Below are positions 33,564 to 42,712 of a stretch of DNA of 64,000 nucleotides, piece by piece (the stretch's first letter is position 1; every line of letters begins with the position of its first letter). A model generated the notes under the pieces. The model was not told where the DNA came from. It saw only the letters and a list, made by a program, of their open reading frames with translations, and ran no database searches. Position numbers and translations under genes: made by a program. This DNA comes from Defluviitaleaceae bacterium (GTDB taxonomy: Bacteria > Bacillota > Clostridia > Lachnospirales > WQUN01): assembly GCA_009780585.1 (NCBI GenBank), contig WQZS01000005.1, positions 1 through 64,000 on the forward strand, written 5' to 3'.

Positions 33564-36500
33564 GTGAGAGGGATGTCTATGTTTAAACGCAAAGTATGCT
33601 TGTTTATTGCATTGGTGCTGGTATTTTCTTGTATCCCCGCTGTCCCCGTTTACGCGCAAGCCGTTGATGATATTCCATCGTTTGAACAGAGCCTTGAACA
33701 ATTACGATCGGAATTTTTCGCGCCGAAATCCGGTGTTCGCTCCATGGGACCGCCGCAAATTATCGTCGATGCAAATAACGCAGTACACACGCCGCCGGAA
33801 ACGATTCCGCTACCCTATGATTCAACGAGTGGGGGTATCGGCTTCGTGCCGGCGGCTTCTTTTACCCCGTATTCGCAAGGAGATACCCGATTATTCAGAA
33901 ACCCCAACCAAGTCGGTACCCTTACAAAACAAGGTTTACGGGTTAATATTTGGACTATGGATACCACCGTAGACGGACAAATAGACGACGCCATGGTAAC
34001 GCGGTTTGATCAAATAGTGAATCAAATGGAAACGGCTTTCGCGCCCTTCGGCGGTGTCCGCGTTATCACCCCGTGGCCGGTTGAAATGCCTGTTGTAGGC
34101 GATGTGCATGGGGACAGCCGCGTAAATGTATTGATACATAACCATACCGACGGCGGATTTTTCAGCAGCGGTGATTATTTTTGGGATGGCGGCATCGAAC
34201 CTATAGCGCTTTTCCACATAGGTAGTAGTTTTATCGGTAACAGGGACGTCCTTTACGATGTTTTCGCGCACGAATTCCAACATTTATTATTCCATTTATA
34301 TTTCGGCGTTTACCTTTCGGTAATGGGTGCAACCGTAACGCCACAACAGTTCCTTTGGTTCAATGAATCGTTGAGTGAGCTTGCGGGGCTTTTATATGCC
34401 AACCCGGGTTCCGAAACAGTTATGGTCGGTCGTCAATTAAGCGCGTCCGAAAATTCATATGCCGGTACGACGGGTTCATCGATTGGGGATTTCGTTAACT
34501 TTAATAACAGCCTTAAAAGTTATGGAATGTCCAGATTATACGGAACCCTTATGTATAGAAGGGAAAGTAATTTCACGAAAGATATATATGATTATTTATT
34601 TTTTACATTCCCTCCGGCGACCAATGCCGTCCAATTTTTAAACAATCATGATTTGACTCAATCATTGGGTATGAACGCAAAAGTTGGAAATATATTGCAC
34701 GCGGCAGGCTTGACCGGAGGCATATCGGGAAACTTAGCTCTGGAGCTTCTTTATTTTTTATTTATGGAAAATTTCGCCGCCGATGGCGGGAATATAATTA
34801 CCGCGTCGAATACGTTGCCAACATCGAAATTTATTAACAACTCTTACAGCGCACACAATTTATGGGGGATACGCCCAAACCTGGGAATAAATGCCCTGCC
34901 GGCAGGATATAACGGCATTTTTACGTCGGCATCCGGTGGTTTTATTAACCTTAATACAAGGGTAGCTTTTCCAACACTCAATTCCGGTCAAACGGTTACG
35001 CTAACGGGATATAACGGTTTCCATCCCCTTGGCGCGACCCATGAAATGTTTTATCGGTTGGGCGGGCAAACCCCGGGGAATCCGATACTAAATATTTCCA
35101 TCAATGATAACGACCCATATACGATGTATTACGTGGTAATACCGAACGACGCTCCGGGGTCGGTCAGTTCCGATACCAACAAAGAATTGGGAAGCGGCGG
35201 CGCGACGGTTTATGTGTTAAATAAAGGCAGCGCCGCCAACGCGATAAACACGGGGGGGCAAACGGCTTATTTGTATGTAGTAACATTGTACAGGAATATA
35301 ATAAATATACCGATAACTTTTTCTTGGGTTGATGACGGGCCTACCTATATACCGGGAACGGATACCCAAGGGAATAATACGTGGTCATTTCAACACTTAC
35401 CGCGCCCCCAAAGAGGGCCGCTTTTGCCGCCGGGTGATTATTTATTGGAAGTTTGGGGCGCACAAGGCGGTACGGGAACCGTTCGCGGCGGATATGGCGG
35501 ATATGCCAGCCGGGTAATAACAATTACGACCCCTACGGCACTATATACCTTTGTTGGGGAACGGGGTCATAATGGATTTAATACGATTCATAATACGCAT
35601 AACTTAAACGCGGGCGGTGGCGGCGGCGGCGGAACTTGGATAAGCGCAACGGAAGCCGCACCTGTATTCGGCAGCGATAACCGTTTGCTGATTGCCGGCG
35701 GTGGTGGCGGCGGTGGTGCCCATAATACCCCTGTTGGTGTAGGTGGGTTTGGCGGTGGCGGCGGCGGAAATCGGCCGCTTCCCGGTGAAAGTGGTGTTGG
35801 CGGTTGGGGAGCCGGCGGAGCCGTCAATTCATCCGGTGGCGGCGGCGGTACGGGTGCCGGCGGGGGTGCCGCGGGAGCCGGTCCCGGATATGATGGGGTT
35901 CAAAACGGTCAAGGTGGCAGAGGCGGCCCCGGAAGGACTGCTTTAGGCGGACTTGGAGGGATTACGGGGGGAGGGTCCGGCGCGGGAGGTTTTGGAAATG
36001 TAAGCGGAACTGCCGGATCAGTTTTCGGCGGCGGTAACGGTGCCAGCGATGTTAACTACACGGGCGGCGGCGGCGGCGGCGGATTCGTCGGGGGCGGCGG
36101 AGCCGGCGGCAGGGTTGGCGGCCAAGGCGGATCAACACTTGCAGGCGGAGCCGGTGGAAGCGGTGCATCGGTAAACAATACAGCCGGCGGCGAAGGCGGA
36201 GCCGGTGGTTGGGGCGGCGGCGGCGGCGGCAGCAGTGAAAACCGCGGTGCCGGCGGCGGCGGCGGCGGCTGGTGGGGCGGCGGCGGCGGTACCGATGAAG
36301 GTAGCGGCGGCGGCGGGTCAAGCTGGGTAGGGAATAATACATTGTTCCCCGGGATTCAATATATCGCGGGAAGCGGAAGAATGTTCCCGACACATGAACA
36401 AAGATTTATATTTGATTTAAACGGGAATCCGATACCGGGTCGGGTCGGTAATGGTTTTGCAAGAATCACGGAACTACCGCCGACAACGGTTACGATTTAT

Positions 36501-39149
36501 ACAAACCCCATTAATGTAGCGCCGCTTACCGGCGGTACAGCTTCCGGCGGGGTTATAACCATACCGCAAAATCTTCCGTCTACATTCGTACCCGTTGGGG
36601 AAGGCGTAACCCTTAATGCGCAAGAAAGTGTCCCGATGTACAGTTTTTCGCATTGGACGGTTGATGCAGGCGGGATCGTTTTTGTTGTACCTACAAATGC
36701 AATACAAAATTTTATTATGCCTGATGGCCACATTATCGTTACCGCGCATTACACCAGAACCCTATTTGTTCCGCCTCTTTTAAATGTTTTAACGAATCCT
36801 GCCGTTATGCCGGATGATACCGCTTGGGGTGTCGCTTCTGGTTTTTGGTTTTATAACCAAGACATTCCCATGCATATTCATCCCGGTCTTACCGTACAGC
36901 TTGATGCGGAACTTAACCCGCCGGGTTATTTGTTTTCCCATTGGACGGTAGAAGCGGGTGGGATTTCGTTAGTGCCCTCGGGGAATATTATCAATCCAAC
37001 CTTCGTTATGCCCGGTCCCGGTAACGATGTAACCGTTACGGCGAATTTTATTCCCGAACCGGAGCATGAACATACCATTTTGGCAATTGATGTATCAAAC
37101 AGCGGTAACATACCCGCGTTAAAAACAGCAGCCATTAACTATACATTTTCTTTGTTGGCACATAACTTAAATGCACGCGTTGGTGTCATAACATTTGCCG
37201 ATACAGTCAGCCAAGAATTAATTCATAATACTACCAATAATTTTTCAAATAACCTCGGAAATATTTCTTCAGCTATTAACTCTATCAATCCAACGGTACG
37301 CGGAGGCAACACAAACATCATCGTTGGTTTAAACGGAGCTGTAAACTTTTTAAATTCCGTTTCAGCCGCATCGGGCAGTTCTATTGTTTTGTTTTCCGAC
37401 GGATTGCCCAACCTGCCTCGCAGTCAAAATATACCCCTCGTCGTTGGGGGTTCTGATGGTACGAGTGGTCCGTTTACCATGCAGGATTATATGTTTTGGC
37501 GGCAAGCAAATTTAACGGTCGAAACCGCGTTGGATATACACAACCGGTTTTACATTGACACAAGATTAGTACACTCAACGGCAAACCCGAATGATCGAAT
37601 ATTCGCGGAACGGTTTATGGATAATTTAAGAGGCGGCCCGCTGCCGTCCCCCGTGGCCATATCCATCAGCATATCACCAACCATACACCTCGCTTCTATC
37701 CTAAGCACGGGAGCCGGTTCAACCCCCGGCAGCGAAAACGAACCGGGCACAATCATCCCCATCCACGCGGGCACACCCCCGTCGGGGCAACAATTCTCCC
37801 ATTGGTCGGCCACCCCGTCCGTAACGTTCGGCGACAAGTACGGCGAGGCTACCCACTTTGTCATGCCCGATAATGCCGTAACGGTCATCGCACACTTCGA
37901 GCCGATACCCGCAGCGGAACCAACGCCCGCACCCGAACCGCCATCCACACCCGAACCACCGCCCGAACCCGATCTTCCACCCACACCCGAACCGCCGCTC
38001 GCACCCGAACCGCCACTCGCACCGGAGCCCGATCCGCCGCTCCTATCCGATGATGAACCCCCCATCATCCCCATTTACGAAGCAACCCTCACCCCCACCG
38101 TCTTCACTTTCCCGGCGGCATGGGAGGGTTACGATAATGTTTTAATATCCCATCCTTTCACCTTCACCAACACGGGCAACCAACCGATTACCAACCTAAC
38201 CGCGTCCATCGGCATCGGTACCTTCGAAATCGTTGGAGATTTGTACCCTGCGGCGATTAACCCCGGGGAAAGCGCGACCCTTTGGGTACGCCCAATATCC
38301 GACTTGCCGTTGGGTAACTATTATGATGCGCTGGTGGTTACGGGTGATGACGGCATCAGCCTTGCTTCGGTGTTGGATTTTACCGTTACCGACGTCCCGA
38401 TATACGCGGTGTCGGCGTACCCGAAAAGCGTCGTATTCGCGGCTGCGCAAGCGGGATACAATCCTCTTGATTTTACAAAAGGGGTATCGGTTACGAACAT
38501 AAGCACGGAAGAATTAACCGATTTGCAAATCACCCTTGATAGCGGCGTATTCTTTGAAATGCTTCCGCCGTCCGTTACCCCCGCCATTGCTTCGGGCGGT
38601 GCGATTAGCGTAACGATTAGACCCGTCGCCGGATTACCCGCGAATGAAACGCCGTACACCGATACGTTGCGGATTACCGCTGATAACGGGATCGAATTGA
38701 TAATCCCCATCAGCTTTACCGTTTATGAAAAAGCCCCGACCCCGAAGGAAGAAATACCCGCAAGTGAACCTCCGATGGAAGACCCTTCCGCAGAAGACCC
38801 TTCCGCAGAAGACCCTTCCGCAGAAGACCCTTCTGCAGATGAACCCTCCGCAAATGGACCTCTCGCAGATGAACCTCCCGCAGATGAACCCCCCGCACCC
38901 CCCGAAAACGATGCCCCCGACGTTCCCGACCCCGGCGACCCTCCGATGATTATATTCGGCGACCTTACCGGAACGGGAACGGTGGATATGTCCGACTTGA
39001 TCCTCTTTTTGCAATTCTTCGCCCAACCGGGGGTTGATATTAATTTGGCGGCGGCGGATGTAAACGGGGACGGTGTGGTGGATATGGCGGATTTGATATT
39101 GCTGCTGCGGTATTTCGCCCAGCCGGGTATTGTGTTGGGTGCGCCGTGA
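33564..39149 (+). CDS. Giant secreted metallopeptidase-like protein with Gly-rich, vWA and dockerin domains
   Basis: About 1,861 residues. The GTG at 33564 is the longest start; ATG 33579 after AGAGGG may be the true one. A signal peptide (CLFIALVLVFSCIPAVPVYA) is followed by a predicted M30-like metallopeptidase with AHEFQHLLFH (Zn ligands at about 236 and 240) and WFNESLSELAG about 26 residues later as the third ligand. Next come an ALK-type Gly-rich domain (about 622-922, LLEVWGAQGGTG then GGGG runs) and InlB-like FSHWTV repeats (about 973-1164 and 1372-1446). Between them is a vWA domain (about 1167-1360) with an intact DVSNS...T...SDG MIDAS. A Pro-rich linker, two Ig-like domains and an AEDPS repeat linker lead to a C-terminal type I dockerin. 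No sorting signal is present; attachment is probably through the cohesin encoded next. Confidence 0.88.
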   Translation: MRGMSMFKRKVCLFIALVLVFSCIPAVPVYAQAVDDIPSFEQSLEQLRSEFFAPKSGVRSMGPPQIIVDANNAVHTPPETIPLPYDSTSGGIGFVPAASFTPYSQGDTRLFRNPNQVGTLTKQGLRVNIWTMDTTVDGQIDDAMVTRFDQIVNQMETAFAPFGGVRVITPWPVEMPVVGDVHGDSRVNVLIHNHTDGGFFSSGDYFWDGGIEPIALFHIGSSFIGNRDVLYDVFAHEFQHLLFHLYFGVYLSVMGATVTPQQFLWFNESLSELAGLLYANPGSETVMVGRQLSASENSYAGTTGSSIGDFVNFNNSLKSYGMSRLYGTLMYRRESNFTKDIYDYLFFTFPPATNAVQFLNNHDLTQSLGMNAKVGNILHAAGLTGGISGNLALELLYFLFMENFAADGGNIITASNTLPTSKFINNSYSAHNLWGIRPNLGINALPAGYNGIFTSASGGFINLNTRVAFPTLNSGQTVTLTGYNGFHPLGATHEMFYRLGGQTPGNPILNISINDNDPYTMYYVVIPNDAPGSVSSDTNKELGSGGATVYVLNKGSAANAINTGGQTAYLYVVTLYRNIINIPITFSWVDDGPTYIPGTDTQGNNTWSFQHLPRPQRGPLLPPGDYLLEVWGAQGGTGTVRGGYGGYASRVITITTPTALYTFVGERGHNGFNTIHNTHNLNAGGGGGGGTWISATEAAPVFGSDNRLLIAGGGGGGGAHNTPVGVGGFGGGGGGNRPLPGESGVGGWGAGGAVNSSGGGGGTGAGGGAAGAGPGYDGVQNGQGGRGGPGRTALGGLGGITGGGSGAGGFGNVSGTAGSVFGGGNGASDVNYTGGGGGGGFVGGGGAGGRVGGQGGSTLAGGAGGSGASVNNTAGGEGGAGGWGGGGGGSSENRGAGGGGGGWWGGGGGTDEGSGGGGSSWVGNNTLFPGIQYIAGSGRMFPTHEQRFIFDLNGNPIPGRVGNGFARITELPPTTVTIYTNPINVAPLTGGTASGGVITIPQNLPSTFVPVGEGVTLNAQESVPMYSFSHWTVDAGGIVFVVPTNAIQNFIMPDGHIIVTAHYTRTLFVPPLLNVLTNPAVMPDDTAWGVASGFWFYNQDIPMHIHPGLTVQLDAELNPPGYLFSHWTVEAGGISLVPSGNIINPTFVMPGPGNDVTVTANFIPEPEHEHTILAIDVSNSGNIPALKTAAINYTFSLLAHNLNARVGVITFADTVSQELIHNTTNNFSNNLGNISSAINSINPTVRGGNTNIIVGLNGAVNFLNSVSAASGSSIVLFSDGLPNLPRSQNIPLVVGGSDGTSGPFTMQDYMFWRQANLTVETALDIHNRFYIDTRLVHSTANPNDRIFAERFMDNLRGGPLPSPVAISISISPTIHLASILSTGAGSTPGSENEPGTIIPIHAGTPPSGQQFSHWSATPSVTFGDKYGEATHFVMPDNAVTVIAHFEPIPAAEPTPAPEPPSTPEPPPEPDLPPTPEPPLAPEPPLAPEPDPPLLSDDEPPIIPIYEATLTPTVFTFPAAWEGYDNVLISHPFTFTNTGNQPITNLTASIGIGTFEIVGDLYPAAINPGESATLWVRPISDLPLGNYYDALVVTGDDGISLASVLDFTVTDVPIYAVSAYPKSVVFAAAQAGYNPLDFTKGVSVTNISTEELTDLQITLDSGVFFEMLPPSVTPAIASGGAISVTIRPVAGLPANETPYTDTLRITADNGIELIIPISFTVYEKAPTPKEEIPASEPPMEDPSAEDPSAEDPSAEDPSADEPSANGPLADEPPADEPPAPPENDAPDVPDPGDPPMIIFGDLTGTGTVDMSDLILFLQFFAQPGVDINLAAADVNGDGVVDMADLILLLRYFAQPGIVLGAP
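38781..38900 (+). repeat. 15-nt tandem repeat encoding the AEDPS linker
   Basis: Eight 15-base units beginning GACCCTTCCGCAGAA encode EDPSA/DEPSA-type pentapeptides between the Ig-like domains and the dockerin. The first three units are identical and later ones diverge. Confidence 0.9.
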
Positions 39150-40180
39150 GAAGGCTTATATCGTTGATAGTTGTTGCCGTTTTTGTAACGGTGTTGTTTG
39201 GCGTGCGGGTTTACGCGTACGATGAATTGACGTTTTCCGCCGGGTCCGCCAATGCGGTCACCGGGGGGGGTACGGTGACTGTCCCGATTATGGTTAATAA
39301 TAATCCGGGTTTTACCGCCGTCGGGTTGGCGGTGACTTACGACCCCAATGTACTGGAAATAACGGATGTGGTTTCCCTCGCCACGCAAATGCCGCTTAAC
39401 GCGCAATTCGCGTTGACCGCCGTGCCGGGTACGCAATGGATACATATGGTTAATACAAGCCTTTCGGATTGGGGCGGAAACGGTCCGTTGGTGAATATAA
39501 CGTTTAACGTACGCGGTGACGCGCCGCTTGGGGTCAGCGTTATCGGGCTGGGCTTCACGAACGCGCCGAGCGGGACGCCGGGTACATCGAACGGTGTTAT
39601 TTTAAGCGGGGCCGTAACGGTTAGCGGCAGCGTTACCGTAATCGAACCCATCCCCATGATGCAAACCGCCGTTGATTTTTCGGCAGAAACGATGATAACG
39701 GCACAAACCCCGATAACAAGCCAAAACCAAGTACCTGCCCAAAACCAAACACCCAACCAAAACCAAGTACCCACATCCGAACCGACACCCACACCCGTAC
39801 CGATACAAACACCCGAGCCAATACCCACGCCCGTACCGATACAAACGCCCGAACCGATACCCACAACCACACCGGTGCAACCCCCATCGCCAACCCCCGC
39901 GCCGACGGAGCCTCCGATAACCGAACCGATCCAAGCCATTTTCGCCGCCGTTAATCCCGCGCCGTTTATCGGTTTGGCATACAGCCCCGAGACGCAAATC
40001 GCGTCAACGTCAAGTAATATCGGCAATCCGACCATAACGGCGGATTTCGGCCGCGTACCGCAAACGGGTGTGTCCGGCATCACGGGTGTATTCATCGCGT
40101 TTGCCGTTAATTTTGCGGCATCGATCGTGTTATGGGGCTGTGTAATCCTCCGTAAACGGAGGGATAACGGCAATGGCTAA
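39146..40180 (+). CDS. Wall-anchored cohesin-domain protein (scaffoldin-like)
   Basis: 344 residues. A signal peptide (MRRLISLIVVAVFVTVLFGV) is followed by one cohesin domain at about 29-168: FSAGSANAVTGGGTVTVPIMV, GFTAVGLAVTYDPNVLEI and the NGPLVNITFNV strand are typical. A Gln/Asn then Pro/Thr linker (QNQVPAQNQTPNQ, PTPVPIQTPEPIP repeats) leads to a sorting signal: VPQTG near 304, a hydrophobic helix (AFAVNFAASIVLWGCVIL) and the tail RKRRDNGNG. It starts with GTG overlapping the dockerin gene stop (GTGA) and overlaps the sortase gene by eight bases. Cohesins bind dockerins, so the upstream protein is the obvious partner. Confidence 0.88.
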   Translation: MRRLISLIVVAVFVTVLFGVRVYAYDELTFSAGSANAVTGGGTVTVPIMVNNNPGFTAVGLAVTYDPNVLEITDVVSLATQMPLNAQFALTAVPGTQWIHMVNTSLSDWGGNGPLVNITFNVRGDAPLGVSVIGLGFTNAPSGTPGTSNGVILSGAVTVSGSVTVIEPIPMMQTAVDFSAETMITAQTPITSQNQVPAQNQTPNQNQVPTSEPTPTPVPIQTPEPIPTPVPIQTPEPIPTTTPVQPPSPTPAPTEPPITEPIQAIFAAVNPAPFIGLAYSPETQIASTSSNIGNPTITADFGRVPQTGVSGITGVFIAFAVNFAASIVLWGCVILRKRRDNGNG

Positions 40181-41012
40181 GCGGAAAAACATCATCAAGC
40201 CCATCCTGCCGTATGACCCGCTTGCGGACAACCACGAAAAAAATCCCCCCGCGCCGGAAGCGGTTCCACCCAAACGGAAAGGGCACAAAAATTATATCCC
40301 AACCTTTTTTATCGTGGGCCTTGCCATCGTCACGACGGTAAGCACGCTCGCGTTTTTCGCGTTCGCGTACAGGCATATCCGTGAATTGAACGAAGCGCGG
40401 CAGGGATACAACACCCTGCGGGAAATCGCCGAACAAACGATGGATATCGGCGGCGGCGTTTACCCGGTTTTTTATACCCCGCACGTCAGCGCGTTCGATG
40501 GGATGATGCTCGATATCAACCCCGATTTTGTATGCTGGATTCGGATAGAAGGGACGCGTATCGACTACCCCGTCGTACGCGCCGAAAATAACGAAAGATA
40601 CTTAAATATCATGTTCACCGGTGAAGACAACGAACACGGCGCGGTATTCATGGATTACCGCAACGCGGGGGATTTTGTGCCGCACATAATTATTTACGGC
40701 CACAATTCGCGTTACGGTAATATGTTTAGCGATTTGCGGCGTTTTTTGGACGGGGAATTTTTATTGCGATACCCCACGATCTCCCTCATCGTTAACGACC
40801 GCCTTGTGGAATACGATATCTTTTCCGCCAAGAAGACCGATATAACCGACCCCGCGTTCTTTTTGGACTTCAACGAAGCGGGGTCGTTCCATGATTTCCT
40901 GGAGAGGATCGGCGCACCGCCGGACGCGGCGCAAATCATTACGCTTTCCACTTGCGTAAGCGCGGGTAACGACGACGAACGCGTTATCGTGCAAGGCGTA
41001 CTGCGTAGATAA
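40173..41012 (+). CDS. Class B sortase
   Basis: Cysteine transpeptidase that links surface proteins to the cell wall. The 279 residues have one N-terminal helix (IPTFFIVGLAIVTTVSTLAF) and an extracytoplasmic SrtB domain: CWIRIEGTRIDYPVV, IIYGHNSRYGNMFSDLRRF (His about 177), ITLSTC (Cys about 261) and DERVIVQGVL (Arg about 270). All three catalytic residues are present. It is translationally coupled to the cohesin gene, so the VPQTG signal there is its likely substrate. A strong terminator follows. Confidence 0.94.
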   Translation: MAKRKNIIKPILPYDPLADNHEKNPPAPEAVPPKRKGHKNYIPTFFIVGLAIVTTVSTLAFFAFAYRHIRELNEARQGYNTLREIAEQTMDIGGGVYPVFYTPHVSAFDGMMLDINPDFVCWIRIEGTRIDYPVVRAENNERYLNIMFTGEDNEHGAVFMDYRNAGDFVPHIIIYGHNSRYGNMFSDLRRFLDGEFLLRYPTISLIVNDRLVEYDIFSAKKTDITDPAFFLDFNEAGSFHDFLERIGAPPDAAQIITLSTCVSAGNDDERVIVQGVLRR

Positions 41013-41059
41013 ATTTTAGTTTTATATAAAAAGGGGCCGTCGCAAGACAGACCCTTTCT

Positions 41060-41092
41060 CCCCCCGCGAAGACACGCGGGGGTTTATTTATT
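41060..41092. terminator. Bidirectional terminator between sortase and ferredoxin genes
   Basis: CCCCCGCG and CGCGGGGG form a perfect 8-bp stem around AAGACA, followed by TTTATTTATT on the plus strand. It lies between two convergent genes. Confidence 0.8.
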
Positions 41093-41102
41093 ATGTTCTA
41101 GT

Positions 41103-41270
41103 TTACGCCTTAACGCAGGCGTCTACCGGGCATACGCCCGCGCACGCATCACATTCGATGCATGTACCTTCGTCGATTACGTAGATGTCGCCCTCGCTGA
41201 TGCAGGAAACGGGACATTCGCTTACGCACGCGCCGCAAGCGATACACGCGTCGGTGATTTTATAGGCCAT
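41103..41270 (-). CDS. 2[4Fe-4S] clostridial-type ferredoxin
   Basis: A 55-residue low-potential electron carrier that was found by reading the minus strand. It starts at ATG 41270, six bases after GGAGGTG. The first cluster motif is CIACGACVSECP and the second CIECDACAGVCP, each with CxxCxxCxxxCP spacing, giving two cubane clusters. Ends and length match clostridial ferredoxins. It is the likely low-potential acceptor for the Hdr/Flx complex encoded about 5 kb away, although it is transcribed separately and convergently with the sortase operon. Confidence 0.95.
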   Translation of the reverse strand: MAYKITDACIACGACVSECPVSCISEGDIYVIDEGTCIECDACAGVCPVDACVKA

Positions 41271-41353
41271 ATGAGGCACCTCCCATAAATGTTGTTGGGT
41301 TGAGTATATCGCATGGATGGCGGGCTGGCAAGGGAAAACAAGCGTTTACATTC

Positions 41354-41485
41354 ATGGTACTATACGGTATAACGGACAGGATGAACGGTATCTATTACCG
41401 CGGTTTTAACGAAGAGGAAGTAGCGGATTTCGAAAGCAAGTTAAAAAGGATCGTAAGCAATCTCGAGGAGGAGGAAAATAAATGA
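41354..41485 (+). pseudogene. Remnant of a MarR-family regulator (C-terminal end only)
   Basis: The frame from about 41300 to 41485 encodes ITDRMNGIYYRGFNEEEVADF and then ESKLKRIVSNLEE. This resembles the final dimerisation helix of MarR regulators (GFSEEE...L..IL.NL). The winged-helix part is absent: only 30 bases separate this frame from the ferredoxin start. It ends four bases into the flavin reductase gene, so the intact regulator probably once controlled that gene. The ATG at 41354 could still give a 43-residue peptide. Confidence 0.5.
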
Positions 41486-42048
41486 TGAAACGGGTGGATT
41501 CCGGCGAATGGTACGCCACACACATACAGCCGGCGTTTTTAATCGGTACGTACAACGAAGACGGCACCCCCAACTTCGCGCCGATAACGTGGGTGTCAAG
41601 TTCATACGACGGCGAGCATCCGCTGATGACCGTCAGCATGAACGGCACGAAGAAAACGAAGGACAATATCGCGCGTACGAAGCTGCTGTCCGCGAACGTA
41701 GTCAGTACCGATATGCTGGCGCTGCTGGATTACTTCGGCATGACGACGGGGCTGGACGGGACGAAGGACGCCCTGCCGTACGAATGGGAGGACGGCCATG
41801 TGCTGCGTGTGCCGACGCTGAACGCCTCTCGCCGTGTATTCGAGCTTGAGGTAGCGGGTACGTACGAAACGAGCGACACGACCACGTACTTCTGCCGCAC
41901 CCGCAATTGCCAGCAAATCGAAGGGATGGACGGCACACACGAGGATATGGCACGGCTGGAACCTTTGGTATACAGCGGGCGGTATTATAAATTGGGCGGA
42001 TACCTCGGTGAAATGTGTACGTTTTACCAAAAGGAAGGGGCAGAATAA
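41482..42048 (+). CDS. Flavin reductase family (FMN-binding) protein
   Basis: A 188-residue protein of the flavin-reductase-like split-barrel fold. FLIGTYNEDGTPNFAPITWVS, MTVSMNGTKKTKDNIARTKLLSANVVS and the C-terminal YYKLGGYLGE fit the family, which binds FMN and transfers electrons from NAD(P)H or other donors. GAGGAGG precedes two adjacent ATGs. It overlaps the next gene by one base. The physiological substrate is unknown. Confidence 0.85.
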   Translation: MMKRVDSGEWYATHIQPAFLIGTYNEDGTPNFAPITWVSSSYDGEHPLMTVSMNGTKKTKDNIARTKLLSANVVSTDMLALLDYFGMTTGLDGTKDALPYEWEDGHVLRVPTLNASRRVFELEVAGTYETSDTTTYFCRTRNCQQIEGMDGTHEDMARLEPLVYSGRYYKLGGYLGEMCTFYQKEGAE

Positions 42049-42701
42049 TGGCGGATTATTTTTCCCGGGAAACGATGGACTTCCTGTTCGAAAACCGATT
42101 GCAAAATTCCAAGACATGGTTTGAGGAACACCGCAAGCGTTACGACGATTATGTGGTTAGGCCGCTTAAATTGCTGGCTGAAAATTTACTGCTCGAATTG
42201 CACAAAATTGACGGGCAATTGACGGCTTCCTGCTCGCGTGTGTGGCGGGACGCGCGTTTTTCCAAGGATAAATCGTTGTTCCGCGATACGATGTGGTGCA
42301 TGTTTATCCGCAAGAAGAACGTGGGGATGCCCGAGTTCTTCTTCGTATTTTCGCCGGAGGGGATACTGTATGGCACGGGGTACTATTCCGCGGGCGCGGA
42401 AAGCATGGAAAGTATGCGCAAGTTAATATTGGCGGATGACAAGGACTACAAAGCCGCGCTTAAGGCGTATGAGGGGCAGGATATTTTTCATATCGAAGGC
42501 GACATGTACAAGCGTACGCGCCACCCGGACGCGAGTGAAAAAATGCGTGATTGGCTCGACCGCAAGACAATTTGCTTCCTGCGCAACGTTAGCGATTTCG
42601 ATTTGTTGTATTCGCCGCGATTATCCGTTAAAGTAGCGGAGGATTTTAAATCGCTTGCGCCTATCTATCATTTTTTAATGAAGGCGGAGGCGCAAAAATA
42701 A
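42048..42701 (+). CDS. DUF2461-family protein
   Basis: 217 residues starting at ATG 42048, which overlaps the previous TAA; AAGGAAGGGG is the ribosome site. FLFENRLQNSKTWFEEHRKRYDDYV, RVWRDARFSKDKSLFRD and the FVFSPEGILYGTGYYSAGAE region are the DUF2461 signature. The biochemical role of this family is unknown. Its position downstream of the flavin reductase and before a large glycosidase shows no functional link. Confidence 0.85.
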   Translation: MADYFSRETMDFLFENRLQNSKTWFEEHRKRYDDYVVRPLKLLAENLLLELHKIDGQLTASCSRVWRDARFSKDKSLFRDTMWCMFIRKKNVGMPEFFFVFSPEGILYGTGYYSAGAESMESMRKLILADDKDYKAALKAYEGQDIFHIEGDMYKRTRHPDASEKMRDWLDRKTICFLRNVSDFDLLYSPRLSVKVAEDFKSLAPIYHFLMKAEAQK

Positions 42702-42712
42702 GGGTGATATAA

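Noticed and set aside
35588..36393. Arg- and Pro-rich antisense frames opposite the Gly-rich region
   Set aside because: They are shadows of GGC/GGT-rich glycine codons on the coding strand.
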